Origin: Chersky-840 sp035604715
GTDB lineage: Bacteria > Actinomycetota > Acidimicrobiia > Acidimicrobiales > UBA8190
Direction of reading: 5' to 3'
DNA length: 64,000 nucleotides
NCBI GenBank assembly: GCA_963731665.1
Contig: CAVSWP010000012.1
Location: forward strand, 62,001 to 126,000
Numbering within the stretch: position 1 is the stretch's first letter; every line of letters begins with the position of its first letter. The notes under the pieces are model-generated. The model was given only the letters and a program-made list of their open reading frames with translations. It had not been told where the DNA came from and made no database searches. Below are positions 52,501 through 61,218 of this stretch, piece after piece. A program made the position numbers and the translations under genes.

Positions 52501-53999
52501 TCGACGGCAATCCCGCCACCATGTGGTCGCCCAACCTGGGCAAGGGGGCCCAGGTGGGCAGCTGGATCCACGTCGACCTCGCCCACGCCGTGACCTTCGA
52601 CCATCTCGACCTCCAGGTCGTGGCCGACGGGAAGCACTCGGTGCCCACGGCGATCACGATCACCACGGAGAACGGGTCCCGGAGCGTTGCCCTGCCGCCC
52701 ATCAAGGACACGCACGTCGCCGACGGCACGGTGGCGGTGCCGGTGAGCTTTCCGGCGCTTAGCGGGAAGCACGTGACGGTGACCTTCACCGGCGTCCGCT
52801 TCGTGGAGACCATCGGCTACACCACCAAGGAGCCCGTGGCCCTGCCGCTGGGGATCGCCGAGCTGGGCATCCCGGGCGTGCAGGTGGCGGCCCCGGCCCC
52901 GTCCCTGGCGCCGACGTGTCGCTCCAACCTGCTGATCATCGACGGCCATCCGGTGTCGATGGAGGTCACAGGGTCCACCCGGGATGCCCTGGCCGGTGAC
53001 GGGCTCACCCTCGAGCCGTGCGGGGCTGACGCCAAGGGCATCACCCTGCGCGCCGGCCAACACGTGGTGGAGAGCGCCCCCGGCCAGACCACGGGGTTCG
53101 ACATCGATCAGCTGGTCCTGGACTCGGCGGCCGGCGGCGGGGCCCAGGCCGGCTCCCCGGGGACGACGCCGTCGGCACTGACGGCCGACGCCAGCCCCTC
53201 GCCCACGGTGCACGTGGTGTCGCAGTCGGCCACGGCCCTGCGGGTGGAGGTGACCGGGGCCAGCAAGCCGTTCTGGCTCGTGCTGGGCGAGAGCATCAAC
53301 CCCGGTTGGAAGGCCACGGTCGCCGGCGGGCGCCCGCTCGGGGCCCCCACCCTCGTGGACGGGTACGCCAACGGCTGGTTGGTGAACCCGCACGGCCGGG
53401 GGAGCTTCTCGGTCACCTTCGTGTGGACACCCCAGGCCGGTGTCGACCTGGCCCTGGTGATCTCGGCGGCCGCCGTCCTGCTCTGCCTGGGACTGGCCCT
53501 GGTGCCCCGCCGCCGCCGGCGAGCCGCAGCGCTGAGCGCTCCCGATGGCGCCGCCGTGGCGGCGGGGACGGGCCGCCCGCCATCAACGCGGGTGGCACTG
53601 GGGGAGACCCCGGTCCCGACCCTGTCCAACCCCTTCGCCGCCAGCACGGTGCTGCCCACCTGGCTGGCCATCACGGCGGCCGCGGTGGGAACGGCTCTGG
53701 TGACCGTCGCCATCGTCCCGCCGGCGACCCTCCTGCCGGCGCCGCTGGTGGCGTTGGGGGCGGGCGCCGGGGTCGTGATCGCCCTCGTCGTGCCCCAGCT
53801 GCGGGGTCTGCTCGCCACGGTCACCATCGCCTTCGCGCTGGGCGCCGCCCTCTACACCATCGTGGCCCAGGCCAACGGCCACTTCCTGGCGTCGTCGTGG
53901 CCGTCGCACTTCGAACGAGCCAACGTGTTGATGTGGACCGCCCTGGCGTTCCTGGGGGCCGACGTCGTGGTGGGAGCGGTGCGCGCCCGGCGAAGATGA
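49569..53999 (+). CDS. AftD-like (DUF3367) glycosyltransferase with two discoidin-like domains
   Basis: This 1476-residue protein starts at a GTG behind GGAGAGGGGG. The N-terminal 480 residues hold about twelve membrane helices, with GVVTSDTKTYLYLDLSRFL in the first exported loop (a GT-C catalytic Asp) and SVSMWDPTVGLGTVTHQRIG, the hallmark of the DUF3367/AftD group. Soluble domains follow. Two are discoidin/F5-8C-like, about residues 715-842 (MAIDGNPDTSWLTANGSNTL) and 954-1110 (SAALDGNPATMWSPNLGKGA). The end has further helices (about 1294-1476). In mycobacteria AftD adds alpha-1,3 arabinofuranose to cell-wall polymers. The donor and acceptor here are inferred by family only. Confidence 0.88.
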   Translation: MHLKAPSAGGETPPVGRKAARLEYLALAVIAFVPQLWSRPGVVTSDTKTYLYLDLSRFLTQSVSMWDPTVGLGTVTHQRIGFLFPMGPFFWVAQTLHVPVWAAQRLWVGALLFGAGAGILYLCRTVNLEAPGRFVAAFAFMLSPYFLEYVGRISILLLPWAGLGWLLAFVIRAVRTPGWRYPALFALVWVAISGSNASAPFYVVVAPTLWLPYVVLVTKEHTWREVWRPTWKIAVLSVAVSLWWVEGLLVESRYGLKLLAYTEQVPHVAATALSSEVVRGLGYWYYYGSDLYGRLQWANTSVGLTQDPLILALTFLVPVLALAAAVVVSWRRRAFFALLVIVGTVLAVATHPYASPSVVGSKLKAFMTHSTIGAALRSTDRATPMVILGLAMFLGMGVVALARRKRYAGLVAAVLVVGLVAAANPPVWNGSTVPTRFTQPSPLPLYVRQAAAALNAEHIGTRVLAIPGENFGAYRYGDTTDPIWPGVLTRAFVTREQLPLGSLPGYDLLLGLDDPMQTGTTNTAAIAPLARLMSVGDILVQNDLAYELYNQPPPQQFWQSLVPSPPGLGPPTGYGKPRPNVPAVADVDPAALAAAPTSTWPSPLEVLPVLDPRPLVRGESTAGAVLVAGDGVGLNEAAGLGLLNTTAPILYSGALDGHPKELASALAGGATLVLTDTNRKQIFLWSRIQGNAGLTLPAAQRQPKYPLDLFPGAPADAQSVAVFQGVASVSAEPEVPAHAPVMAIDGNPDTSWLTANGSNTLGKYWRVTFNQPVTTGRITITQPDVEGYNHDQWITRATLDFDGGAPMTVALRRASRSPAGQVISFGTRTFRTLQITIAATNLSGKPYTVRSGAAPVGLTEVGVSGVKVQQILLMPRDLLASTGASSQSRRLLLVMTRERSPEASDTPLSDPEATLARAFVLPTKRTFTLSGTARLSSLVPDTTVDSLVGRPGVAQGAVSASSSDRLPGDLQDTASAALDGNPATMWSPNLGKGAQVGSWIHVDLAHAVTFDHLDLQVVADGKHSVPTAITITTENGSRSVALPPIKDTHVADGTVAVPVSFPALSGKHVTVTFTGVRFVETIGYTTKEPVALPLGIAELGIPGVQVAAPAPSLAPTCRSNLLIIDGHPVSMEVTGSTRDALAGDGLTLEPCGADAKGITLRAGQHVVESAPGQTTGFDIDQLVLDSAAGGGAQAGSPGTTPSALTADASPSPTVHVVSQSATALRVEVTGASKPFWLVLGESINPGWKATVAGGRPLGAPTLVDGYANGWLVNPHGRGSFSVTFVWTPQAGVDLALVISAAAVLLCLGLALVPRRRRRAAALSAPDGAAVAAGTGRPPSTRVALGETPVPTLSNPFAASTVLPTWLAITAAAVGTALVTVAIVPPATLLPAPLVALGAGAGVVIALVVPQLRGLLATVTIAFALGAALYTIVAQANGHFLASSWPSHFERANVLMWTALAFLGADVVVGAVRARRR

Positions 54000-54004
54000 C
54001 CGGG

Positions 54005-55003
54005 CTAGGAGAGCGTCCGGAACCAGTCCACGGTGGCCCGTAGGCCCTCGGCCAGAGGGACCGGCTCGACCTCGGGGAACAAGGCCCGCAGACGGGTCTG
54101 GTCGGCCTGCGAGTCGCGCACGTCACCGGGCCGGACCGGGCCGTGGGCCATCGCCAAGGGGCCGCCGATGATCTCGCCGAGGGTGTCGGCGAGCTCGAGG
54201 AGCGAGCAGCGCCCGCCGAAGGCAAGGTTCACGGGAGTGGGTGCGGTCACGACCCCGTCGAGTGCCGCGCACAGGACGCGTACCACGCTCCCGACGAAGG
54301 TGAAGTCCCGGGTCTGGCGCCCGTCGCCGTGGACGGGCAGCGCGTCACCGGCGAGCGCCGCCGAGAGAAACGCCGGGACCACGGCGGCATAGGCGTGCCC
54401 GGCTCGCTGGAAGGGACCGAACACGTTGAAGAACCGAAACACCATGACGGGGAGCTCGAAGGAGTTGGCATACGACAGGGAGTACCCCTCGGCCGCCAGC
54501 TTGCTCGCCGCGTAGGGGCTGAGGGGGAGCGGCGCCAGGTCTTCACCGGCTGGCAACGACCGGTTGGCGCCGTAGACCGAGGACGACGAGGCCACCACCA
54601 CGTGAGCCCCCCCGGCGTGGCGAGCGGCCTCGAGCACGCGCAGGGTTCCCGTGGCGTTGGCGTCGTGGGTGGCCACGGGGTCCTCGAGCGACCGGGGAAC
54701 CGAAGCCCGCGCCGCCAGGTGCACGACGGCGTCGGCACCCTGGAATACCCGGCCCAGCAGGTCGACGTCGAGGATCGACCCTTCGACCACCTCGAGGCCG
54801 TCGACGTCGGTCAGGTTGTCGGCCCGGCCGGTGGAGAAGTTGTCCAGCACCACGACCCTCTCGACACCACGTTCCCGGCGCAGCGCCCGGCACAGGTTGG
54901 CGCCGATGAAACCGGCTCCGCCCGTCACCACCACGTGCCTGGGGGCCGCCGGGCGGCCACGGCCCGGCGCAGACCCGGGTGCGGCTCCTTGTGAGGCGCT
55001 CAA
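54005..55003 (-). CDS. Extended SDR NAD-dependent epimerase/dehydratase
   Basis: This 332-residue protein has the Rossmann start HVVVTGGAGFIGANLCRALR, a conserved D-L-DNFSTGRADNL after it, AASSSVYG-type catalytic serines (VVVASSSSVYGANR) and the catalytic SPYAASKLAAEGY (Y-x3-K). FFNVFGPFQ and RDFTFVGSVV match UDP-glucose/UDP-GlcNAc 4-epimerases and related sugar-nucleotide enzymes. It starts at a TTG that overlaps the stop of the upstream CapD-type gene by four bases, so translation is coupled. Its job is to make a nucleotide sugar for the polysaccharide locus. The exact substrate is not visible. Confidence 0.9.
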   Translation of the reverse strand: MSASQGAAPGSAPGRGRPAAPRHVVVTGGAGFIGANLCRALRRERGVERVVVLDNFSTGRADNLTDVDGLEVVEGSILDVDLLGRVFQGADAVVHLAARASVPRSLEDPVATHDANATGTLRVLEAARHAGGAHVVVASSSSVYGANRSLPAGEDLAPLPLSPYAASKLAAEGYSLSYANSFELPVMVFRFFNVFGPFQRAGHAYAAVVPAFLSAALAGDALPVHGDGRQTRDFTFVGSVVRVLCAALDGVVTAPTPVNLAFGGRCSLLELADTLGEIIGGPLAMAHGPVRPGDVRDSQADQTRLRALFPEVEPVPLAEGLRATVDWFRTLS

Positions 55004-56964
55004 GAGGCCGCGACAGTATCCGTGTCGGCGTCCATCACGTCACGGATGCCCAGCGGTGCGACGACTTGCCCCGGCATTGCCAGGGAGAACAGCAGCTCGC
55101 GTACCAGGGGCGCGTCCCGCTGGAACATCGCCTCGCTGAGGGCCCGGCGCCCCTCGGCGACTTCGTCCTCGGGAGCGCTCACGGGGATGAGCCGGCGGAT
55201 GAAGGGGTGGGAGGTGGGGCACACCTCTTCGTCGGGGCTATGGAGCTCCTCGTGGAGCTTCTCGCCCGGCCGACGTCCGATCATCCGCAGCGGGATCTCG
55301 CTGCCCTCTTCGTGGCCCGACAGCCGGATCATGCGTTGCGCCAGATCGAGGATGCGTACCGGCTCGCCCATCTCCAGCATGAAGATCTCGCCCCCCGTGG
55401 ACAGGACCGAGGCTTGGAGCACGAGCTGCACGGCCTCCTCGACGCTCATGAAGAAGCGGGTCATGCGGGGGTCGGTGACGGTGATGGGCCCTCCGGCGGC
55501 GATCTGCCGGGCGAACGTCGGGATGACGCTGCCCCTGCTGCCCAGGACGTTGCCGAACCGCACCACCGAGTACGCCGTCCCCGGCGGGGCGTGGGCCAGC
55601 ACGACCTCCTCGGCAACTCGCTTGGAGGCACCCATGACACTGATGGGTCGTACCGCCTTGTCGCTCGAGATCAGGACGAAGCGCTGCGTCCCGTTGGTGG
55701 CGGCGGCCTCGACCACGTTCTCGGTCCCGTACACGTTGACATTGACCGCCTCGACGGGGTGGGACTCGAGGACGGGCACGTGCTTGTGGGCCGCCGCGTG
55801 GAACACCACGTCGGGGCGGTGCTTGGCGAATGCCTCGAACACCGCGGCGCGGTCGGAGACGTCCAGGAGGAGCTGCTCTGACGGACCGGGGAGGATGACG
55901 GCGGCGTCGTGGAGGTGCGTCTCGTCGTGGTCGAGGAGCAACAGGCGGGCCGGGTTGAACTCGGCGACCTGGCGGGCGATCTCCGAGCCGATCGAACCGC
56001 CGGCCCCGGTGATGAGCACGCACTGTCCCGCCAGCGATCGGCGGACCATGTTGAGGTCGGTGCTCACCGTCGTGCGACCCAAGAGGTCCTCGATGCGCGG
56101 CTCGCGGGCTTGGCGGATCGGCGCCGAGTGCTCCTTGCCCGCCGCCAGGTCACGCGCCGAGGGGAGGATCTTCATGGTGACTCCGGCGGCCTCCGACGCC
56201 CGCAGGGCCCGCTCGACCAACTCGGGGGCGGGATTGGGGATGGCCAGGAGGACCTGCTGGATGGTGTAGCGGTTGGCGGCGGCGGGGATGTCCTCGATGC
56301 CGCCCACCACCGGTACCCCGATCAACGACAGCCCGTGGGCGTGGCCGTCGTCGTCGAAGACGGCCACGGGGACCAAGCCGGCCACCGGCGTGCGCAGCAT
56401 CTCCCGGATGGCCTCGGCCCCGGCGTCGCGGCTCCCGATGACGGCCACCCGCAGGCCCACCCGGTGCGTGCCGCGCTGCCACGCGAACAGTCTGGAATGG
56501 AATCGCAGGGCACCCATGGCCATGGTCACGAAGGCACAACCTACGAAGACGACCCGGAGCGGGACACGCTCGAGGCCCACGTACTGCCACAGCGGACGCA
56601 TGGCGGCCAACACCACCAACGAGGTCACCGCCGACAGCAGGACCTGGCGGGCCTCCTCGATCCCGGCATAGCGCCAGATGCGACCGTAGAGGCCGAACAC
56701 CCAGTTGGCGACGAGGTGGACGACCAGGGCCAGGGCCAGGAACATGCTGAAGTGCTGCCAGTAGATCGCCGGGGCGCGATCACGGAAGTAGGCCACTTCG
56801 GACGCACCGTAGGCGGCCGCCACGGCGATGACGTCGAGGAGCATGAACACGAGGCGGGCTCGGACGTGGGAGGCCCGGGCGGCCAGGCGGTCCCCTCGGA
56901 GAACCGGGCGGCGGAGGCCCCGGCTCTTCGAGTCGAATCGCTCTCGCCGTACCGCTATCGCCAT
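55000..56964 (-). CDS. CapD/PglF-type nucleotide-sugar dehydratase
   Basis: This 654-residue protein has four N-terminal membrane segments (about residues 40-165), a CoA-binding-like Rossmann region (VGLRVAVIGSRDAGAEAIRE) and the extended SDR catalytic domain. CVLITGAGGSIGSEIARQVA is the NAD loop, and RFVLISSDKAVRPISVMGAS followed by KR is the S-x-M-x-K active site of 4,6-dehydratases such as PglF/FlaA1, in which Met replaces the usual Tyr. The protein probably turns UDP-GlcNAc into a 4-keto-6-deoxy sugar, the first step to a modified amino sugar. The ATG at 56964 is a good start. It shares a unit with the epimerase at 54005. Confidence 0.93.
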   Translation of the reverse strand: MAIAVRRERFDSKSRGLRRPVLRGDRLAARASHVRARLVFMLLDVIAVAAAYGASEVAYFRDRAPAIYWQHFSMFLALALVVHLVANWVFGLYGRIWRYAGIEEARQVLLSAVTSLVVLAAMRPLWQYVGLERVPLRVVFVGCAFVTMAMGALRFHSRLFAWQRGTHRVGLRVAVIGSRDAGAEAIREMLRTPVAGLVPVAVFDDDGHAHGLSLIGVPVVGGIEDIPAAANRYTIQQVLLAIPNPAPELVERALRASEAAGVTMKILPSARDLAAGKEHSAPIRQAREPRIEDLLGRTTVSTDLNMVRRSLAGQCVLITGAGGSIGSEIARQVAEFNPARLLLLDHDETHLHDAAVILPGPSEQLLLDVSDRAAVFEAFAKHRPDVVFHAAAHKHVPVLESHPVEAVNVNVYGTENVVEAAATNGTQRFVLISSDKAVRPISVMGASKRVAEEVVLAHAPPGTAYSVVRFGNVLGSRGSVIPTFARQIAAGGPITVTDPRMTRFFMSVEEAVQLVLQASVLSTGGEIFMLEMGEPVRILDLAQRMIRLSGHEEGSEIPLRMIGRRPGEKLHEELHSPDEEVCPTSHPFIRRLIPVSAPEDEVAEGRRALSEAMFQRDAPLVRELLFSLAMPGQVVAPLGIRDVMDADTDTVAAS

Positions 56965-57221
56965 GCGATCTGCCCCCCTGGCTCAGGCCGAAGCGCCGCG
57001 CGCGAGCCCGACCCGATGTCCCCTCTGGTCACGTTATGAGACGGTCCTCGCAGTCGGCATCGTCAGGATTGACGATTCGATCGGGCGAGGATTTCTCCTT
57101 TTCAGTTACGCCCCCGCGCGAATACTCTACGTGAGTACGCCAAGAGGGGTCCAACAGGGGCTAATGTGGGCTAGCCGGCCCTGAGGCCACAAGGTTGGTC
57201 GGCCGGGGAAAGAGCGCAGCG

Positions 57222-59081
57222 ATGGACTTCAGGGGGGCACTGCTTCGCGGCTGGCGCCTGCTTGTCGTGCTGGGGATCATCGGGGCCATCGCGGGCTACC
57301 TGTCCCTACCCTCCGCCCCGGCCGTGGCCCCGGGGAGTCCCGGGTCGACACCCACCATCTACGCCGCCACGGCGATCCTGGGCCCGTCCGGGAAGCGCAA
57401 CTCCCTGAGCCTGGGACAGATCTACCTCGACGTCCGGAACCCTAACGTGCTCGCCGACGCCGCCGCGGCGGCGAACGTCGGGGTGAGCCCGGGCCAATTG
57501 GGCGCCGTCGTCGGGGTCGAGAACGGCCGCACGGCGCTCGGGATCGGGAAGAAGATCCGCAGCATCCGGGTCAAGGCCATGGGGATCACCGTGGAAGGCG
57601 ACGACGCCACCAGTCCGACGATCCTGTGCAACGCCGTCGCCCAGGCCGTCCAGACGTTCATCGGTCAGCAGGCCCAGTCCCAGTACGCCGTGGATGTGAA
57701 GTCGATCGCCGCCAAGGTGCAGACCCTGGAGAACGAGATCCTGAGCGTGGACGCGCAGATCAACGGGGACATTCCCGCCACGGGAACGGGGGCGTTGCTC
57801 ACCACCCAGAAGCGCGTCCTGCAACAGCAGCTCACGGTGGCGGTGACGACTCAGCTGGGCCTGACCCTGAACGGAGCGAAGATCCCCGGCTACTCGATCC
57901 TGCGCCCGGCCACCTTCGCCACGCCGGCTTCCTTCGGGGGCAAGCTGACCGTCGCCTCGGTGGTGAACCACCGTTCGACGAGGTTGCTCGGCGGACTGGT
58001 CGTCGGGCTCTTGGTCGCGGCTGGCATCATCTTGCTGGTCGAGGCGCTCGACCGGAGCCTGCGCTTGGTGCGCGCCGTCGAGGAGGCCTTCGACCTCCCC
58101 GTGGTGGCCGAGATCCCCGCCGGAGGCCCACGCCGCCCGTCGTTGCAACGCGCCTCGGTCGAGTCTCGCCTTGAGGTGGTGGTGGCCCCCGGATCGCCGA
58201 TCGCCGAGGCCTACCGACGCCTGCACACCGCCCTCCTGCTCGAGCCCCTGGCCGCCGAGATGGCCCTGTTCGGCAACGGAAACGGCAACGGCTATGGCTA
58301 TGGCAATGGGAACGGCAATGGCTATGGCAACGGGCAGGGGCCCGGGTATGGCAACGGCACCCACACGACGGAGGGCCTCGCCAATCACGCCGACGCCGCC
58401 AACGGCCGGGACGTGGCGTACGAGGGCAACGGTCGCAAATCACGCCGGCAAGTGATCCTGGTCGTTTCGCCCGGTTCCGAGAACACACGCTCGGTACTGG
58501 TGGCCAACGTCGCCGCCGTGTGTGCCGAGGCGGGCGCACAGGCTCTGGTGGTCAGCATGGGCGACCTCCGTTGGGCGCGGTCGTCGGGCCCGGCGGCGCC
58601 CGCCTTCGAGAATCACGGGGAGATCGACCCGCAAGACCTCGTCCCCCTGTCCACGGCGTCCTCGGTCGAAGGTGTGGCGATGTTGCAGTTCGATCAGGTG
58701 CTCTCGAGCCGCGGCCAGGTGGTGACCCAAGGTCCCCCCATTATCAAGGCGGCCCGCCAGGTCGCCGACTACGTCCTGATCGACGCGCCATCCCTCTTGC
58801 GTTCGCACGACGCCATGGCGCTACTGCCCGCCGTCGATGTCGTGCTGCTGGTGGCCCAGTACGCGGTGACGAGGACCGACGAGGCACGTGAGGCGGGGGA
58901 CATGCTCCGCCGTTTCCGGGCCCCGGTGCTCGGCGTGGCCTTCACGAACATCCCCACCCGCATCCGCGGGAGCCGGGAACGAGACCCGGGTCCCGGTCCC
59001 GACACCAGCAACGTGGTGCTCGAGGGCTACACCGCCGCCCCCGAGGCCCAGCCGGCATCCACCGGGGGGCTTTGGCTCTAG
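57222..59081 (+). CDS. Wzz/BY-kinase-like protein without a Walker A lysine
   Basis: From the ATG at 57222, behind GGGGAAAGAG, the protein has 619 residues. A short cytosolic start leads to a first helix (WRLLVVLGIIGAIAGYL), an exported Wzz-like domain and a second helix (LLGGLVVGLLVAAGIILLVE). The cytosolic part resembles bacterial tyrosine kinases, with SPIAEAYRRLHTALL before the P-loop region. The P-loop position reads VVSPGSENTRSVLVANVAAV, without the G-K-S/T needed for ATP. A Walker A'-like DYVLIDAPSLLRSHDAM is kept. A Gly/Asn/Tyr insert lies between, and no C-terminal Tyr cluster is present. It probably sets polysaccharide chain length without kinase activity. Confidence 0.8.
   Translation: MDFRGALLRGWRLLVVLGIIGAIAGYLSLPSAPAVAPGSPGSTPTIYAATAILGPSGKRNSLSLGQIYLDVRNPNVLADAAAAANVGVSPGQLGAVVGVENGRTALGIGKKIRSIRVKAMGITVEGDDATSPTILCNAVAQAVQTFIGQQAQSQYAVDVKSIAAKVQTLENEILSVDAQINGDIPATGTGALLTTQKRVLQQQLTVAVTTQLGLTLNGAKIPGYSILRPATFATPASFGGKLTVASVVNHRSTRLLGGLVVGLLVAAGIILLVEALDRSLRLVRAVEEAFDLPVVAEIPAGGPRRPSLQRASVESRLEVVVAPGSPIAEAYRRLHTALLLEPLAAEMALFGNGNGNGYGYGNGNGNGYGNGQGPGYGNGTHTTEGLANHADAANGRDVAYEGNGRKSRRQVILVVSPGSENTRSVLVANVAAVCAEAGAQALVVSMGDLRWARSSGPAAPAFENHGEIDPQDLVPLSTASSVEGVAMLQFDQVLSSRGQVVTQGPPIIKAARQVADYVLIDAPSLLRSHDAMALLPAVDVVLLVAQYAVTRTDEAREAGDMLRRFRAPVLGVAFTNIPTRIRGSRERDPGPGPDTSNVVLEGYTAAPEAQPASTGGLWL
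58271..58365 (+). repeat. Short repeats coding a Gly-Asn-Tyr insert
   Basis: Units of GGCAAC/GGCAAT with GGCTAT variants encode GNGNGNGYGYGNGNGNGYGN. The insert lies between the transmembrane/Wzz part and the kinase-like fold. Such 6-base units can expand or contract by slippage without shifting the frame. Confidence 0.8.
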
Positions 59082-59119
59082 ATGTAGAGCCGCCCGTGGC
59101 GTCCGGCGCGGCCTTGGCA

Positions 59120-61090
59120 CTACGAGCGCGTGGCGGCGTCCTGGGCGTCGAGCCACGCTTGGAACATGAGCACGTCCCACAGTTCGAACTGGCGGTCGCG
59201 CCGGCCCGACAGGTGCTCCTCCCACATCTGCCGGACGACCGCGGGGGCCAGCAGCCCCTCGCGCTCGAGGCGACCGACGCCGAGGAGGTCCTCCGCCCAC
59301 GGCCGCAGGGGACCGCGCAGCCAATGGCCGATGGGCACACCGAAGCCCGCCTTGGGCCGCTCGACCAGCGCCGGGGGGACGTAGCGGTGCAACAGGCGCC
59401 GCACCAGCCATTTGCCGGTGCCCGCCCTGATCTTCATGTCGAGAGGTAGGCGCCACGCCAGGGCGGCGACGTCGGGGTCCAGGAAGGGCATGCGACCTTC
59501 GAGACTCGCCGCCATGGTCGCCCGGTCGACCTTGGTGAGGATGTCGTCGGGCAGGTACGTCATGGTGTCGAGATACATCATCCGTTGAGCGGAGTCTTCC
59601 AATGCCGGCCACTGAGCGGGGCTGGTGAGCAAGGTCGGGGGCTCGACCGAACCCAGCACGAGCCGAGCCGGGTCCTCGGTGTGAGAAGCGAGTGCCATAT
59701 AGGTCTGGTGGAGGTCGGCGGCGGGCAATACGCGGGCGACCTTGTCGAGTTTGGTGGCCGGCATCCGCACGGACAGGGAGCGGGGCAGGACTTGCCCCGC
59801 TCCGGCGAAGGCGCGGTCCCACCAGCCGGGGGGGACGGCGGTGAGCATCGTGGCGGTGAGACGTCGAAGGCTCAGCGGCAGCGGTGCCAGTCGTCTCCAG
59901 TACCGCTCGGCCCACGCGTAGCGGTTGTACCCGCCGAACAGCTCGTCGCCGCCGTCGCCCGACAGTGCCACGGTGACATGGGCGCGGGTGAGGCGGGCGA
60001 GCACCGTCGTGGGGATCTGCGAAGAGTCGGCGAACGGCTCGTCGTAGATCTCCGGGAGCCGGGGGACGACGTCGAGGGCGTCGTGCGATGTGACGAGCAG
60101 CTCGTGGTGCTCGGTGCCCAGGTGGTCGGCGACCGCCTGGGCGTGGGGGGCCTCGTCGTAGGTGGCGTCCTCGAAGGCGATGGTGAAGGTCTGCACCTTG
60201 GACGTGTGCTGCGCCTGCATGAGGGCCACGACGAGCGACGAGTCGATCCCTCCCGACAAGAACGCACCCAGGCCCACATCGGCGTGCATGCGCTGTTTGA
60301 CCGAATGACGGAGAGCGGCCTCGAGCTCGTCCACCGCGGCGTCGTCCCCCGTGCGCAGCAGGGACGAAGTACCCGCCTCGGCCACGGCTCCGAGGGACCA
60401 GTAGGGCTCGGGAGTGGGTGTCGTCCCCGGGGTCGTCGCCTCCCCGATGGTGACAATGGTCGCCGGGGGCAGCTTGGCCGTCTTGGTGTGGATGGAGTAT
60501 GGCGCCGGCACGCAGTTGTGGCGGAAGTACAGCGCCAGGGCGTCACGGTCGATCCCGGCGTCGAAGCCGGGGTGGGCCCGCAGAGCCTTGAGCTCCGACC
60601 CGAAGAGAAAGGTGCGGTTCGCCCATCCGTAATAGAGCGGCTTCTCGCCGAAGCGGTCCCGGGCCAGCTGCAGTCGGCGCTCGTGGCGGTCCCACAACGC
60701 CAGGGCGAACATGCCGTTGCTGCGCACCAGGGCCTGGCGAAGACCCCAGTGCTGGACCGCCGCCAGCAGGACCTCGGTGTCGGACGATCCCCGGAAGCGC
60801 ATTCCCGAACCTTCGAGCTCGTGGCGCAGGTCGGGGAAGTTGTAGATCTCGCCGTTGAAGGTGAGCACGTAGCGCCCATCGGCCGACACCATGGGCTGGT
60901 GACCGAGCTCGGACAGGTCGACGATGGCCAGCCGTCGCGATCCCAGGCCCACCCCGACGGCCTCATCCACGAATTGCCCGGCGTCGTCGGGCCCGCGGTG
61001 GCGCAGTGTGTCGGTCATGGCCTCTAGGCGCTGGCGACCCTGCTCGGAGCGGAGCGCCCCCCGGTCCCAGAAGCCCGCTATCCCGCACAT
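59120..61090 (-). CDS. asnB: Asparagine synthase (glutamine-hydrolysing)
   Basis: A 656-residue protein with both domains. MCGIAGFWDRG puts the catalytic Cys at residue 2 of the class II glutamine amidotransferase domain, with TDTLRHRGPDDAGQFVDE and FNGEIYNFPDL around the glutamine site. The synthetase domain has GAFLSGGIDSSLVVALM, the SGGxDS ATP-pyrophosphatase loop, and VALSGDGGDELFGGYNRY. It transfers ammonia from glutamine to aspartate, or in polysaccharide loci to an amidated sugar acid. The ATG at 61090 is clear. It lies between the Wzz-like protein and a GT4, facing the latter, which suggests work on the exported polysaccharide. Confidence 0.95.
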   Translation of the reverse strand: MCGIAGFWDRGALRSEQGRQRLEAMTDTLRHRGPDDAGQFVDEAVGVGLGSRRLAIVDLSELGHQPMVSADGRYVLTFNGEIYNFPDLRHELEGSGMRFRGSSDTEVLLAAVQHWGLRQALVRSNGMFALALWDRHERRLQLARDRFGEKPLYYGWANRTFLFGSELKALRAHPGFDAGIDRDALALYFRHNCVPAPYSIHTKTAKLPPATIVTIGEATTPGTTPTPEPYWSLGAVAEAGTSSLLRTGDDAAVDELEAALRHSVKQRMHADVGLGAFLSGGIDSSLVVALMQAQHTSKVQTFTIAFEDATYDEAPHAQAVADHLGTEHHELLVTSHDALDVVPRLPEIYDEPFADSSQIPTTVLARLTRAHVTVALSGDGGDELFGGYNRYAWAERYWRRLAPLPLSLRRLTATMLTAVPPGWWDRAFAGAGQVLPRSLSVRMPATKLDKVARVLPAADLHQTYMALASHTEDPARLVLGSVEPPTLLTSPAQWPALEDSAQRMMYLDTMTYLPDDILTKVDRATMAASLEGRMPFLDPDVAALAWRLPLDMKIRAGTGKWLVRRLLHRYVPPALVERPKAGFGVPIGHWLRGPLRPWAEDLLGVGRLEREGLLAPAVVRQMWEEHLSGRRDRQFELWDVLMFQAWLDAQDAATRS

Positions 61091-61218
61091 GGCGCCGAGG
61101 TGCGCATCATCGGTCGCGGCACCTCACGCTTTGTAGGATAGGCGGAGGAACTCGAGCACAGACGGGCTCGGGCGGACCGGGGCAGGCCCGATGCCCGCCC
61201 GCCCGACAGGGGGGACGG

